Source: Polynucleobacter corsicus (GTDB taxonomy: Bacteria > Pseudomonadota > Gammaproteobacteria > Burkholderiales > Burkholderiaceae). Taken from it: DNA of 64,000 nucleotides. Under the pieces are notes generated by a model. That model made no database searches, was not told where the DNA came from, and saw only the letters and a program-made list of their open reading frames with translations. Shown in pieces: positions 1 through 8,166 of the stretch. The stretch lies in contig NZ_CP061314.1 of the NCBI RefSeq assembly GCF_018688255.1, forward strand, positions 496,001-560,000. The letters are read 5' to 3'. Numbering within the stretch: position 1 is the stretch's first letter; the number at the start of each line of letters is the position of its first letter. Position numbers and translations under genes: made by a program.

Positions 1-637
1 CTTCGTCAAGCGTGGAGTTCAATTTGAGCTCAACTTTGCCTTCAGCTACTTTGGCCATGAGGCGGTCATTGAGGATTGGCTCTGCACGGAATTTATCGCG
101 ACGATGAATCACGGTAACCTTTTTGGCGATGCCAGTTAGGTAAAGCGCTTCTTCAACAGCAGTGTTACCGCCACCGACTACACACACATCTTGATTGCGA
201 TAGAAGAATCCATCACATGTCGCGCATCCAGAAACACCGCGACCCATAAATGCTTCCTCACTTGGAAGGCCAATGTATTGAGCAGAAGCACCTGTGGAAA
301 TAATCAAGGCATCACAAGTGTAAGTTCCCGAGTCGCCAACCAAGCGGATGGGTTTTTCAGTCAGGGCAGCAGTGTGTATGTGGTCAAAGATGATGTTGGT
401 GTTAAAGCGCTCAGCATGCTTTAAAAAACGGTCCATTAGCTCTGGGCCTTGGACGCCATCTGGGTCAGCTGGCCAGTTTTCTACATCTGTTGTGGTCATT
501 AATTGGCCGCCCTGTGCCAGGCCAGTAACGAGGGTGGGGCTCAAATTGGCTCGAGCCGCATATACGGCAGCTGTGTAGCCAGCAGGGCCTGAACCGAGGA
601 TGAGAACTTTGGAGTGTTTTGGGGTATTTGTAGTCAT
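1..637 (-). CDS. trxB: Thioredoxin reductase (partial, C-terminus outside window)
   Basis: NADPH-dependent flavoprotein that reduces thioredoxin in the cytoplasm. Reading the minus strand from ATG at 637 gives an N-terminal FAD-binding Rossmann motif (LILGSGPAGYTAAVYAARA), the redox-active CATC motif (GCATCDGFFY) and an NADPH-binding GGGNTAVEEA segment. About 212 residues are visible, so the last third of the roughly 315-residue family length lies off the left edge. It is divergent from ftsK, with only about 40 bases between the two starts. A host core gene. Confidence 0.95.
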   Translation of the reverse strand, partial: MTTNTPKHSKVLILGSGPAGYTAAVYAARANLSPTLVTGLAQGGQLMTTTDVENWPADPDGVQGPELMDRFLKHAERFNTNIIFDHIHTAALTEKPIRLVGDSGTYTCDALIISTGASAQYIGLPSEEAFMGRGVSGCATCDGFFYRNQDVCVVGGGNTAVEEALYLTGIAKKVTVIHRRDKFRAEPILNDRLMAKVAEGKVELKLNSTLDE

Positions 638-676
638 ATTCAAATTATAGGATTGCTTGATTACAATCGGTGGAAC

Positions 677-2989
677 ATGGCTAGAACCGCATACCAGAAG
701 TCCAAAACGCCTTTAGGCCTCCAGCCCCCTGAGAATCAAGGGCAGGGTAGGACGCCCCGCCTCCTTTTAGAAGCCCGTTGGTTTATCTCGGTTGGTCTTT
801 GTTTGGGTTTATTGGCTATTTTGGTGACTTATTCCAAGGCGGATCCAGCTTGGTCGCATGCCAGCTTTGAGGCTCCCAAGAACCTGGGCGGACGTTTTGG
901 AGCCTATTTGGCTGACTTATTGCTCTATATCTTCGGTATATCTGCATTTTGGTGGGTCGTGCTCTTTGGCCGCCGAGTCCTGAGTGGCTGGCGTGAACTT
1001 TGGAGTATTCCGCTTCCATTAGATCCAGACGCTAAACCAGACTCCCTAGTAGTGCGTTGGTTGGGCTTTGGGCTGACTTTATTGAGCAGCATGGGTCTTG
1101 AGTCCATTCGCATGCATTCGCTGACCTGGGACCTTCCTAGGCCTCCTGGGGGTATTTTGGGCGAGCTGATTGGCGATCCTTTGCAGATGACCTTGGGTTT
1201 TACGGGCTCTACCTTAATATTGTTATTCACTCTATGTGCTGGCCTGTCTTTATTCCTCCACTTTTCCTGGTTAGACGTTGCTGAAAAAGTAGGTCGCACC
1301 CTTGAGCTTGCTTACAACCGTTTACGTGAGCGTCGCGATAGCGAAGAAGACCGCAAGTTAGGTGAAGCGGCTGCTGAAGAGCGCGAAGAGTTCGTTGAAG
1401 AGTTTCGTGGGCGGGTGGAAATTGCTAAGCCGGTGCAGATTGTTCGTGCCCCAGTAGAAATTCCGAAGAGCGCCCGCGTTGAGCGTGAAAAACAGCAGCC
1501 ACTCTTTGTGGATATTCCAGATTCAGAATTGCCACCCTTAGCTCTATTGGATTCCGTCCCAGAAGTAAAAGAAACTATTTCAGCAGATGTCTTGGAATTC
1601 ACTTCTCGCTTAATTGAGCGCAAGTTGGCCGAGTTCAACGTAGAGGTGAAAGTCATTGCAGCCTACCCAGGCCCAGTAGTCACTCGTTACGAAATTGATC
1701 CTGCTGTTGGTGTAAAGGGTAGTCAGATTGTCAATCTCTCACGTGACCTCGCGCGCTCTCTAGGCGTGGTGAGTATGCGTGTAGTAGAAACCATTCCAGG
1801 TAAAACTTGCATGGCACTGGAGTTACCAAATCCAACGCGACAATCGGTTTACCTGTCAGAGATTTTGAGTTCTCAGGTTTATAACGATAGCCACTCTAAT
1901 TTGACCCTTGCGTTGGGTAAGGATATTTCAGGTAGCCCCGTCGTTGCTGACTTAGCGAAGATGCCGCATTGCTTGGTTGCTGGTACTACTGGTGCTGGTA
2001 AGTCCGTTGGTATCAACGCCATGATTCTGTCCATTCTCTTTAAGGCGAAGCCTGATGAAGTGCGCCTGATCATGATTGATCCGAAGATGCTCGAGATGGC
2101 AATGTACGACAAGATTCCGCATCTGTTGTGCCCTGTAGTTACTGACATGAAGCAAGCGTATAACGCTCTCAATTGGGCTGTCAATGAGATGGAGCGTCGC
2201 TACAAGCTCATGAGTAAGTTTGGTGTGCGTAACCTTGCTGGCTTCAATAAAAAAATCTTAGAGGCCGAAGAAAAAGGTGAGAAGCTTACTAATCCATTTA
2301 GTTTGACTCCTGATGATCCGGAGCCAATTTATAAAGCGCCAGCGATAGTCATCGTGATTGATGAGTTGGCAGACTTGATGATGGTCTCCGGTAAGAAGAT
2401 CGAAGAGTTAATCGCCCGTATTGCTCAAAAGGCGCGTGCTGCAGGTATTCATTTGGTCTTGGCAACGCAACGTCCTAGTGTGGATGTGATTACCGGTCTG
2501 ATCAAGGCCAACGTACCAACTCGTATTTCCTTCCAGGTGAGTAGCAAGATCGATAGTCGTACGATTCTGGATCAACAGGGTGCTGAAGCGCTGCTGGGTA
2601 TGGGTGACATGCTCTATATGGCGCCGGGTACCGGCTTACCGGTTCGTGTCCATGGCGCCTTTGTTTCTGACGATGAGGTTCATCGCGTGGTCGAGTGGCT
2701 CAAAGAGAAGAATGAGGCTAACTACATTGATGGCGTTCTGGAAGGCGCTGACGAATCAACTATCGATGCTCTGACTGGTGAGAGCGGTGGCGAAGCTGAT
2801 CCTTTGTATGACCAAGCAGTCGCTATTGTTTTAGAAAACAAGCGTCCATCGATCTCGTTGGTGCAGCGCCACTTACGCATTGGCTATAACCGCGCAGCCC
2901 GCTTACTGGAAGATATGGAAAAAGCAGGTCTGGTATCGAAAATGGGTAACGGTGGTAATCGCGAGATTTTGCATCGCGCCTCAGAGTAA
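677..2989 (+). CDS. ftsK: DNA translocase FtsK
   Basis: Septal DNA translocase that pumps the chromosome terminus through the closing septum and helps dimer resolution. I place the start at ATG 677 (MARTAYQKSK) because upstream in-frame codons run into the divergent trxB start region. The 770-residue protein has about four N-terminal membrane segments (residues 36-220), a charged linker, the motor with Walker A GTTGAGKS near residue 435 and Walker B IVIVIDELADLM near 557, and a C-terminal winged-helix gamma domain (about 700-765) that reads KOPS sites. The linker is short compared with E. coli FtsK, as in many betaproteobacterial forms. lolA follows within 10 bases, suggesting co-transcription. 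Confidence 0.96.
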   Translation: MARTAYQKSKTPLGLQPPENQGQGRTPRLLLEARWFISVGLCLGLLAILVTYSKADPAWSHASFEAPKNLGGRFGAYLADLLLYIFGISAFWWVVLFGRRVLSGWRELWSIPLPLDPDAKPDSLVVRWLGFGLTLLSSMGLESIRMHSLTWDLPRPPGGILGELIGDPLQMTLGFTGSTLILLFTLCAGLSLFLHFSWLDVAEKVGRTLELAYNRLRERRDSEEDRKLGEAAAEEREEFVEEFRGRVEIAKPVQIVRAPVEIPKSARVEREKQQPLFVDIPDSELPPLALLDSVPEVKETISADVLEFTSRLIERKLAEFNVEVKVIAAYPGPVVTRYEIDPAVGVKGSQIVNLSRDLARSLGVVSMRVVETIPGKTCMALELPNPTRQSVYLSEILSSQVYNDSHSNLTLALGKDISGSPVVADLAKMPHCLVAGTTGAGKSVGINAMILSILFKAKPDEVRLIMIDPKMLEMAMYDKIPHLLCPVVTDMKQAYNALNWAVNEMERRYKLMSKFGVRNLAGFNKKILEAEEKGEKLTNPFSLTPDDPEPIYKAPAIVIVIDELADLMMVSGKKIEELIARIAQKARAAGIHLVLATQRPSVDVITGLIKANVPTRISFQVSSKIDSRTILDQQGAEALLGMGDMLYMAPGTGLPVRVHGAFVSDDEVHRVVEWLKEKNEANYIDGVLEGADESTIDALTGESGGEADPLYDQAVAIVLENKRPSISLVQRHLRIGYNRAARLLEDMEKAGLVSKMGNGGNREILHRASE

Positions 2990-2999
2990 GGCAGTCATT

Positions 3000-3680
3000 T
3001 TGCAAAGATTTTTTTCTGCAGCATTTTTAGGAATAGCTATTCTGTTTTCAGGGGCGGCACTTTCACAAGGTGATAGTGGCGCAGAGCAGTTGCGTCAGTT
3101 CGTGCGCAACTCTAAAACAGCTGAGGGTGAGTTTGTGCAACAGCAGTTACGTGCACCCAAAGCAAATGAACCCCAAGACAAGGGTTTAAAAGTGGTTCGC
3201 CAAACGCAGGGACGTTTTGTATTTCAGCGCCCAGGCCGATTTATTTGGGATACCCAAAAACCATACGAGCAAAAACTGATTGCCGACGGCAAGCAACTTA
3301 TCATGTGGGATAAGGATTTAAATCAGGCTACCTTTAGGCCTGCTGGACAAGCTTTAGCGACTACTCCTGCTGCAATCCTATTTGGAGAGACCTCTCTGGA
3401 TCAGCATTTTGATTTGGTCGAGGGCGAAGATCGTCTGGGTATGAAATGGGTTGCCCTGGTACCCAAGAAAATCCCCAATACAAAAAATGGCAATGACTTG
3501 CCGTATACCAAGATCTCAGTCGGAATGGCTAACGGCTTACCCAAAGCGTTAGAACTCATTGATGGCCTTGGGAGTGTTGTTCTGGTCACGCTCGACAAGA
3601 TCCAGCTCAATGTGAACCTGCCCGCCAATCGCTTTACCTTTGCGCCACCTGCCGGCGCAGAAGTCTTACGCTTAAACTAA
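3000..3680 (+). CDS. lolA: Outer-membrane lipoprotein carrier protein LolA
   Basis: Periplasmic chaperone that carries lipoproteins from the LolCDE exporter to the outer membrane. The reading frame is open back into ftsK, but the mature protein is preceded by a clear signal peptide (LQRFFSAAFLGIAILFSGAA), so I chose TTG at 3000; ATT at 2997 would be the alternative. About 226 residues, normal for the family, with the LolA features GRFVFQRPGRFIWDTQKPYEQ and a hydrophobic concave barrel pattern. It lies 10 bases after ftsK and about 30 before serS, a conserved neighbourhood in this group. Confidence 0.9.
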   Translation: MQRFFSAAFLGIAILFSGAALSQGDSGAEQLRQFVRNSKTAEGEFVQQQLRAPKANEPQDKGLKVVRQTQGRFVFQRPGRFIWDTQKPYEQKLIADGKQLIMWDKDLNQATFRPAGQALATTPAAILFGETSLDQHFDLVEGEDRLGMKWVALVPKKIPNTKNGNDLPYTKISVGMANGLPKALELIDGLGSVVLVTLDKIQLNVNLPANRFTFAPPAGAEVLRLN

Positions 3681-3711
3681 CGTACATACCCATTAACCAA
3701 TAGAGCATTAC

Positions 3712-5022
3712 ATGATTGATCCGCAATTACTTCGTAAAGATATCGCAGCTGTTGCTGCCCGTTTAGCTACGCGCAAATTTCAACTCGATATTGAGAAATT
3801 CAACACCTTAGAGTCCGAGCGTAAATCCTTGCAAACTCGTACTGAGGAATTGCAGGCTAAGCGCAACCAATTAGCTAAAGCAATTGGTATGAAAAAAGGG
3901 AAAGGTGAAGATGCTGCTGCTGAGATGGCAGAAGCAACCCAGATTAACGTCGATATGGAATCAGGAGCAGCACGCTTAGCAGTTTTGCAGGCCGAGATTG
4001 CGGATTTTCTGATGGGTATTCCTAATCTGCCAGATGAAGCGGTTCCAGTAGGTAAAGATGAGACCGAGAATAAGGAAGTGAAGCGTTGGGGTGCGATCCC
4101 CCAGTTTTCATTTCCCGTGAAAGATCATGTGGACTTGGGCGCGCCACTAGGCCTCGACTTCGAATCTGCTGCAAAGATTAGTGGCTCACGCTTTGCGGTT
4201 CTGAAGGGGCCTGCGGCCAGACTACATCGTGCACTAGCGCAATTTATGATCGATCTGCATTCAACTCAACATGGATACGAAGAACTTAACGTCCCCCTCA
4301 TGGTGAATGCGGCATCTATGCGTGGCACTGGTCAGTTACCGAAGTTTGAAGAAGACTTGTTCAAGGTGCCTCGCCAGATGGGCGGTGAAGATGGAGCAGG
4401 CGAAGCAAAAGTTGAGAACTTTTATCTCATCCCTACAGCGGAAGTGCCGGTTACCAATTTAGTGCGTGATACCATCACTGCGGCTGAAGAGTTGCCACTC
4501 AAATTCGTTGCGCATACCCCATGCTTTAGATCTGAGGCTGGAAGTTATGGCCGTGATGTGCGTGGCATGATTCGTCAGCATCAATTTGAAAAAGTAGAGC
4601 TGGTACAAATTGCCAAGCCAGAAGAATCTATGCAGTTGCTTGAAGAATTAACTGCGCATGCAGAAAAGGTTTTGGAGCTACTAGAGCTACCTTATCGAAA
4701 AGTATTGCTCTGCACTGGTGATATGGGCTTTGGAAGTACAAAGACCTATGACCTTGAAGTATGGATCCCATCACAAAATGCGTACCGCGAGATTAGCTCT
4801 TGCTCCAATATGGGTGATTTTCAAGCTAGACGCATGCAAGCAAGATATAAAGCTGGACAAGGTAAGCCAGAGCTAGTCCATACCTTAAATGGTTCTGGGC
4901 TTGCGGTTGGCAGAACTGGTGTTGCTCTTCTTGAGAACTGCCAGCAGGCTGATGGAAGCATCGCTATACCGAAAGCCTTGCGACCTTACTTAGGTGGTTT
5001 AGAGGTTCTCAGGCCAATCTGA
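3712..5022 (+). CDS. serS: Serine--tRNA ligase
   Basis: Class II aminoacyl-tRNA synthetase charging tRNA-Ser (and tRNA-Sec where present). At 436 residues it has the usual length: an N-terminal coiled-coil arm (about 30-110) that contacts the long variable arm of tRNA-Ser, motif 2 around PCFRSEAGSYGRD (about 270) and motif 3 around GVALLENCQQADGS (near 405). Its stop codon directly abuts the stop codon of the convergent vapC gene with no intergenic base. A tRNA-Ser gene lies 0.8 kb downstream. A host core gene. Confidence 0.97.
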   Translation: MIDPQLLRKDIAAVAARLATRKFQLDIEKFNTLESERKSLQTRTEELQAKRNQLAKAIGMKKGKGEDAAAEMAEATQINVDMESGAARLAVLQAEIADFLMGIPNLPDEAVPVGKDETENKEVKRWGAIPQFSFPVKDHVDLGAPLGLDFESAAKISGSRFAVLKGPAARLHRALAQFMIDLHSTQHGYEELNVPLMVNAASMRGTGQLPKFEEDLFKVPRQMGGEDGAGEAKVENFYLIPTAEVPVTNLVRDTITAAEELPLKFVAHTPCFRSEAGSYGRDVRGMIRQHQFEKVELVQIAKPEESMQLLEELTAHAEKVLELLELPYRKVLLCTGDMGFGSTKTYDLEVWIPSQNAYREISSCSNMGDFQARRMQARYKAGQGKPELVHTLNGSGLAVGRTGVALLENCQQADGSIAIPKALRPYLGGLEVLRPI

Positions 5023-5445
5023 TTAAATTAAAACAGCCTGAATTTTTACATTACTCGCATTTTTGGCTAAAAATTTGTCTAGAGTGGCCAAAGATTTAGA
5101 TTTAAATTGCTTCGCTGCAGCCAGGTGAAGGGCATCGCCTGCCCTCAGATTTGATTTACTATCAACCACTAAGATTCCGGCTGAATAATATACTTTGCTT
5201 TCGATCGGTAAGAGTTCAACATCGCTTTGACAGAGGCTATCAAACTTTTTCCAAGCTTCTCGACTTTGCTTTTCTGTTAATTGGCTAGTTCTGACCTTAA
5301 GGCTCAGTGCACTAGAGAATTCGGTAAATGCCCAAGTAGACGAGATCATCTTTGCCGAACTATTTGCGTACCATTTAGCAACATCATCACTCTTTAGCTC
5401 AGTTGTGCACAGGGCTACAAAAACGCTTGTATCAACATAAATCAC
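5023..5445 (-). CDS. vapC: PIN-domain toxin (VapC family)
   Basis: Probable ribonuclease toxin of a VapBC pair, acting on RNA in the cytoplasm. The 140-residue protein opens with MIYVDTSVFVAL, supplying the first catalytic Asp of the PIN fold, has a Glu in WAFTEFSSAL, and the later acidic cluster AGDALHLAAAKQ. These are the expected metal-binding positions. The start overlaps the vapB stop by one base, so translation is coupled. It lies on the core side of the island att site and abuts serS tail to tail. The RNA target cannot be read from sequence. Confidence 0.88.
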   Translation of the reverse strand: MIYVDTSVFVALCTTELKSDDVAKWYANSSAKMISSTWAFTEFSSALSLKVRTSQLTEKQSREAWKKFDSLCQSDVELLPIESKVYYSAGILVVDSKSNLRAGDALHLAAAKQFKSKSLATLDKFLAKNASNVKIQAVLI

Positions 5446-5690
5446 TAATAGCGTGCCTCTGATCGGACTTCATCCATTACCGATTTACCCATTTTCAATG
5501 TATCTCTGAATGCTTTAAGTTGAGCTGCAATTGCTTTGCGATCTAATTTTTGTGGCCTGATAATTATTGCGCCATCTTTTGATAGGGTTGCCTCAACCTT
5601 ATCCCCATCTTTGAGTTGAATTTGCTTAATCAACGTTGCGGGTATGCGTAAAGCCAGACTATTTCCCCATTTTGATATTTGGATGTTCAC
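5445..5690 (-). CDS. vapB: AbrB/MazE-type antitoxin (VapB)
   Basis: Antitoxin that neutralises the downstream PIN toxin and autorepresses the pair. I choose the GTG at 5690 (VNIQISKWGNSLALRIP), preceded by AGAAAGGA at a good spacing; the frame is open to ATG 5720, but that would put the operator palindrome inside the coding sequence. About 81 residues, with a swapped-hairpin AbrB domain (KWGNSLALRIPATL...LKDGDKVEATL) and a C-terminal tail that would wrap the toxin. The 34-bp palindrome just upstream is the likely operator. Confidence 0.88.
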   Translation of the reverse strand: MNIQISKWGNSLALRIPATLIKQIQLKDGDKVEATLSKDGAIIIRPQKLDRKAIAAQLKAFRDTLKMGKSVMDEVRSEARY

Positions 5691-5704
5691 GGGCGAATCC
5701 TTTC

Positions 5705-5738
5705 TAATATAGATATACATTAATGTATATCTATATTA
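5705..5738. promoter_or_regulatory. vapBC operator: 34-bp perfect palindrome
   Basis: Both halves are exact reverse complements with no spacer, centred between 5721 and 5722. The palindrome is AT-rich and lies directly upstream of the chosen vapB start, covering the promoter region. VapBC complexes commonly bind such inverted repeats to autorepress. Function is inferred. Confidence 0.8.
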
Positions 5739-5809
5739 ATACGCTATATCAACCATGTCTACTAAATTTGATAGGCAATATTGGGCGCATGGGTTTGTGT
5801 ATCGGTAGC

Positions 5810-5815
5810 TATAAT
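5810..5815 (+). promoter_or_regulatory. tRNA-Ser promoter -10 element
   Basis: A perfect TATAAT lies 13 bases upstream of the mature tRNA-Ser 5' end, the usual position for a tRNA promoter. No good -35 at the standard spacing is evident. Confidence 0.5.
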
Positions 5816-5828
5816 TGCACCTTGGTTC

Positions 5829-5920
<92 letters not shown>

Positions 5921-5969
5921 ATTGACCTAGAAGGCTTTATATATATGGCTCTATCTTTTTGAGCCTCTT

Positions 5970-5992
5970 CTACCCACCAGCCTACCCACCAG
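5970..5992 (+). repeat. Left-end tandem repeats (2 x CTACCCACCAG)
   Basis: The 11-base unit occurs at 5970-5980 and 5982-5992 with 12-bp periodicity. Three copies of the same unit in the same orientation lie at 61972-62006 near the other end. Integrase arm-type or excisionase binding sites are the likely role (inference). Confidence 0.7.
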
Positions 5993-6170
5993 TAAAACAT
6001 TGCTTTGGACAATCGAGGCGTAGATCAAGCCAAACGCCATGTTGTAGCCCAAAATCATATGGTTACGTGCCACCAATAAGGTGTGAATTTCAAAGAGTAC
6101 CCCCAAAAATGCCCCCAGATTTCATTCGTACAATTTGATAAATTGTCTTCTTATTCTGGAGAGGTTGGCG

Positions 6171-7229
6171 ATGGAAAGAGAATCATACACACGCAGTGAA
6201 ATATATGAACTTCTGTGGACTGAGCCGGCTACCAAGGTTGCGTTGCGGATTGGACTCTCCGATGTGGCCCTTGGCAAGTGGTGCAAGCAGTACGGTGTAC
6301 CTAAGCCGCCATTGGGCTATTGGGCCAAGCTGGAGCATGGGAAGGCAACGGCACAGAGGCCTGCTGAGCCTATTCCCGTTATAGAGGTTTACAAGGGCAA
6401 TAAATTCCATGAAGAGATCGAGAAGACCTTCAAGGACTTCAAGATGGAAGGCGACTCAAAATTTGGAAGGTCAGAATCTAAAGCTGGTTTTGATGTCCAG
6501 ATTGGTCCACATAGCGTTCCACGGGTAAAACGAATACTTCAGACCCTCATCAACGAATTCACCTCTCGCGGTTATCGGTTGGGTGGCTATCGTAAATATT
6601 CAAATCCAGAAGTTACCGCATTCATGAGAGATGATGATGTAGTGACAATTGAGTTCTATGAGGTTAGCACTAAACCGCCCAAGCCAATGAAGAGAAAAAG
6701 TAGCTGGACTCATGGCGGGCAGACTCATACATACATGATGGATATTGACTACATTCCATCTGGAAGGCTAGAGCTAAGAATTCGCCATAACGATATATAT
6801 GGCTGGAAGATTGTTAAAGACTCTGAAAAGACTAGCGTTGAGGAGCAGCTTGGGAAATTGATAAATCTCATTGCTGAGCTTTCATTTGATGCCAAGATAG
6901 CAAGAGTGGAGCGAGAGTCTAGTGAGGCTAAGGAGCTGGCTGAGCGCAAGCGTTTGGCCGATATTAAGTGGGCTAGGGAGGTTGAGGTCTGGAGGTGGGG
7001 TCAGCTCAAGGATGCAGCGGAGCGCTGGAACGAATTAGCCGTGCTTAGAGAGTTTGTAAAAGCCATAAAGGGCAATAGGGTTGTAAGACGTAAAAACAAA
7101 GAAGAGCTAGGTGGTTGGATAAGTTGGGCGCAAGAGCAAATTAACGCGAGGGATCCGATTTATAAGGTGGCAAGCGGAATGAGTTTGCTTGGACAGAATG
7201 AGCCCATTAGAGACGATGGATTTGAATAA
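6171..7229 (+). CDS. Conserved hypothetical protein with N-terminal HTH-like region
   Basis: A 352-residue soluble protein, first gene inside the left end. I choose ATG 6171, which has GGAGAGG seven bases upstream. The N-terminus (YTRSEIYELLWTEPATKVAL, then GLSDVALGKWCKQYGVPKPP) resembles the start of a family of accessory-island proteins and reads like a helix-turn-helix that senses 'species' of DNA or partner. The middle is a mixed alpha/beta region, and residues about 240-310 are charged and helical (coiled-coil-like). No catalytic motif is evident. It stands alone with its own ribosome-binding site. Function unknown; DNA binding is an inference from the HTH-like segment only. Confidence 0.7.
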   Translation: MERESYTRSEIYELLWTEPATKVALRIGLSDVALGKWCKQYGVPKPPLGYWAKLEHGKATAQRPAEPIPVIEVYKGNKFHEEIEKTFKDFKMEGDSKFGRSESKAGFDVQIGPHSVPRVKRILQTLINEFTSRGYRLGGYRKYSNPEVTAFMRDDDVVTIEFYEVSTKPPKPMKRKSSWTHGGQTHTYMMDIDYIPSGRLELRIRHNDIYGWKIVKDSEKTSVEEQLGKLINLIAELSFDAKIARVERESSEAKELAERKRLADIKWAREVEVWRWGQLKDAAERWNELAVLREFVKAIKGNRVVRRKNKEELGGWISWAQEQINARDPIYKVASGMSLLGQNEPIRDDGFE

Positions 7230-7271
7230 AGTTTTCCCGGTACGCCCTTAGGAAAGAATTATGATTAACGC

Positions 7272-7508
7272 ATGAGTGATCTTGAGTATGTTGGAAAAAT
7301 AAAAGGCATGAAAACTCTCAAGCAGATGATTGAGAGTAAAGAGGTCGTACCCGCTTCGCAGTTGGCAAAGAACAAGGCCGCTGCAGAAGCCCAGGAGAAG
7401 GCCTTCGAGGAGGCCATCAGATCAGAAGAGTCGCACCGTAAAAGCAAGATCCCCACAGGCAAGGTGGAGGGGCGTGAACATTGGACTCGAGAGCCCTTTA
7501 TTGAGTAA
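7272..7508 (+). CDS. Small hypothetical protein
   Basis: A 78-residue, highly charged and largely helical protein (MSDLEYVGKIKGMKTLKQMI at the start). It follows the previous gene by 42 bases with an AGGAAAG motif about 15 bases before the start, so it could be co-transcribed. There are no cysteines, signal peptide or membrane segment and no family I recognise. The first palindromic box of the island lies 13 bases after its stop and belongs to the next operon. Confidence 0.5.
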   Translation: MSDLEYVGKIKGMKTLKQMIESKEVVPASQLAKNKAAAEAQEKAFEEAIRSEESHRKSKIPTGKVEGREHWTREPFIE

Positions 7509-7520
7509 GTTAGGTTGGTG

Positions 7521-7535
7521 GCTCACCTGATGAGC
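7521..7535. promoter_or_regulatory. Island box 1: GCTCA-CCTGA-TGAGC
   Basis: Exact gapped palindrome shared by seven sites in the island. It lies 76 bases before the alarmone-hydrolase start. A possible promoter follows (TTGTCC at 7541-7546, 16 bases, TGTAAT at 7563-7568), so the box sits just upstream of the -35. Confidence 0.75.
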
Positions 7536-7611
7536 TTTGGTTGTCCTATCGTGTATTCAGGCTGTAATGGAGTCTAGTGGCACTAGACAAACCTTATAGA
7601 ATGAAAGAATC

Positions 7612-8160
7612 ATGATTAATCAATTTGTCACCGCCCTTGCATTTTCTGCAACCAAGCATCGAGACCAGCGCCGCAAGGACGTTGAGGCATCTCCATATAT
7701 CAATCATCCAATCTCGCTAGTTGATGTTCTCGTAAACGAGGGAGGGGTTTTAAATTGGGATGTCCTATGTGCCGCCTTATTGCACGACACAATTGAAGAT
7801 ACCCAAACTACGGCTGAGGAATTAACCAAAGCATTCGGAAAAAATATTGCGTCAATCGTTTTGGAGGTTACAGACGATAAGGCGCTACCTAAAGCAGAGC
7901 GTAAGCTTCAGCAAATTGCACACGCTCCTCATTCCTCTCATGAGGCTAAGTTGGTTAAGCTTGCCGATAAGATCTGCAACCTTCGAGATATCTTGGCTTC
8001 GCCTCCGGCTGGATGGGACCTCAAAAGAAAGCAGGAATACTTCGAATGGGCAGCAGCAGTAGTCGGTGGCATCAGAGGATCAAATTCCAAGCTAGAGAAG
8101 ATTTTTGATGCTTTGTTAGAAAAGGGCAGGGCCCAGTATCAATCTGAGTTGGGTCAGTAA
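7612..8160 (+). CDS. HD-domain (p)ppGpp hydrolase-like protein (small alarmone hydrolase)
   Basis: A 182-residue stand-alone hydrolase domain of the RelA/SpoT family, MESH1-like, predicted to remove the 3' pyrophosphate of (p)ppGpp with Mn2+. Visible family motifs are KHRDQRRK (15-22), PYINHP with His32, the HD signature ALLHDTIEDT (His58-Asp59, Glu62-Asp63), VTDDK and the C-terminal KLADKICNLRDI with the final metal Asp. No synthetase, TGS or ACT domain is present. It is followed after six bases by the Cas4-like/DEDD nuclease gene, so the two are probably one operon behind island box 1. A stress or defence role is inferred from context. It could also act on other nucleotide pyrophosphates. 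Confidence 0.85.
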   Translation: MINQFVTALAFSATKHRDQRRKDVEASPYINHPISLVDVLVNEGGVLNWDVLCAALLHDTIEDTQTTAEELTKAFGKNIASIVLEVTDDKALPKAERKLQQIAHAPHSSHEAKLVKLADKICNLRDILASPPAGWDLKRKQEYFEWAAAVVGGIRGSNSKLEKIFDALLEKGRAQYQSELGQ

Positions 8161-8166
8161 AAGCTT

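Noticed and set aside
614..676. Upstream extension of the ftsK frame
   Set aside because: It would overlap the trxB start region; ATG 677 gives the expected N-terminus.
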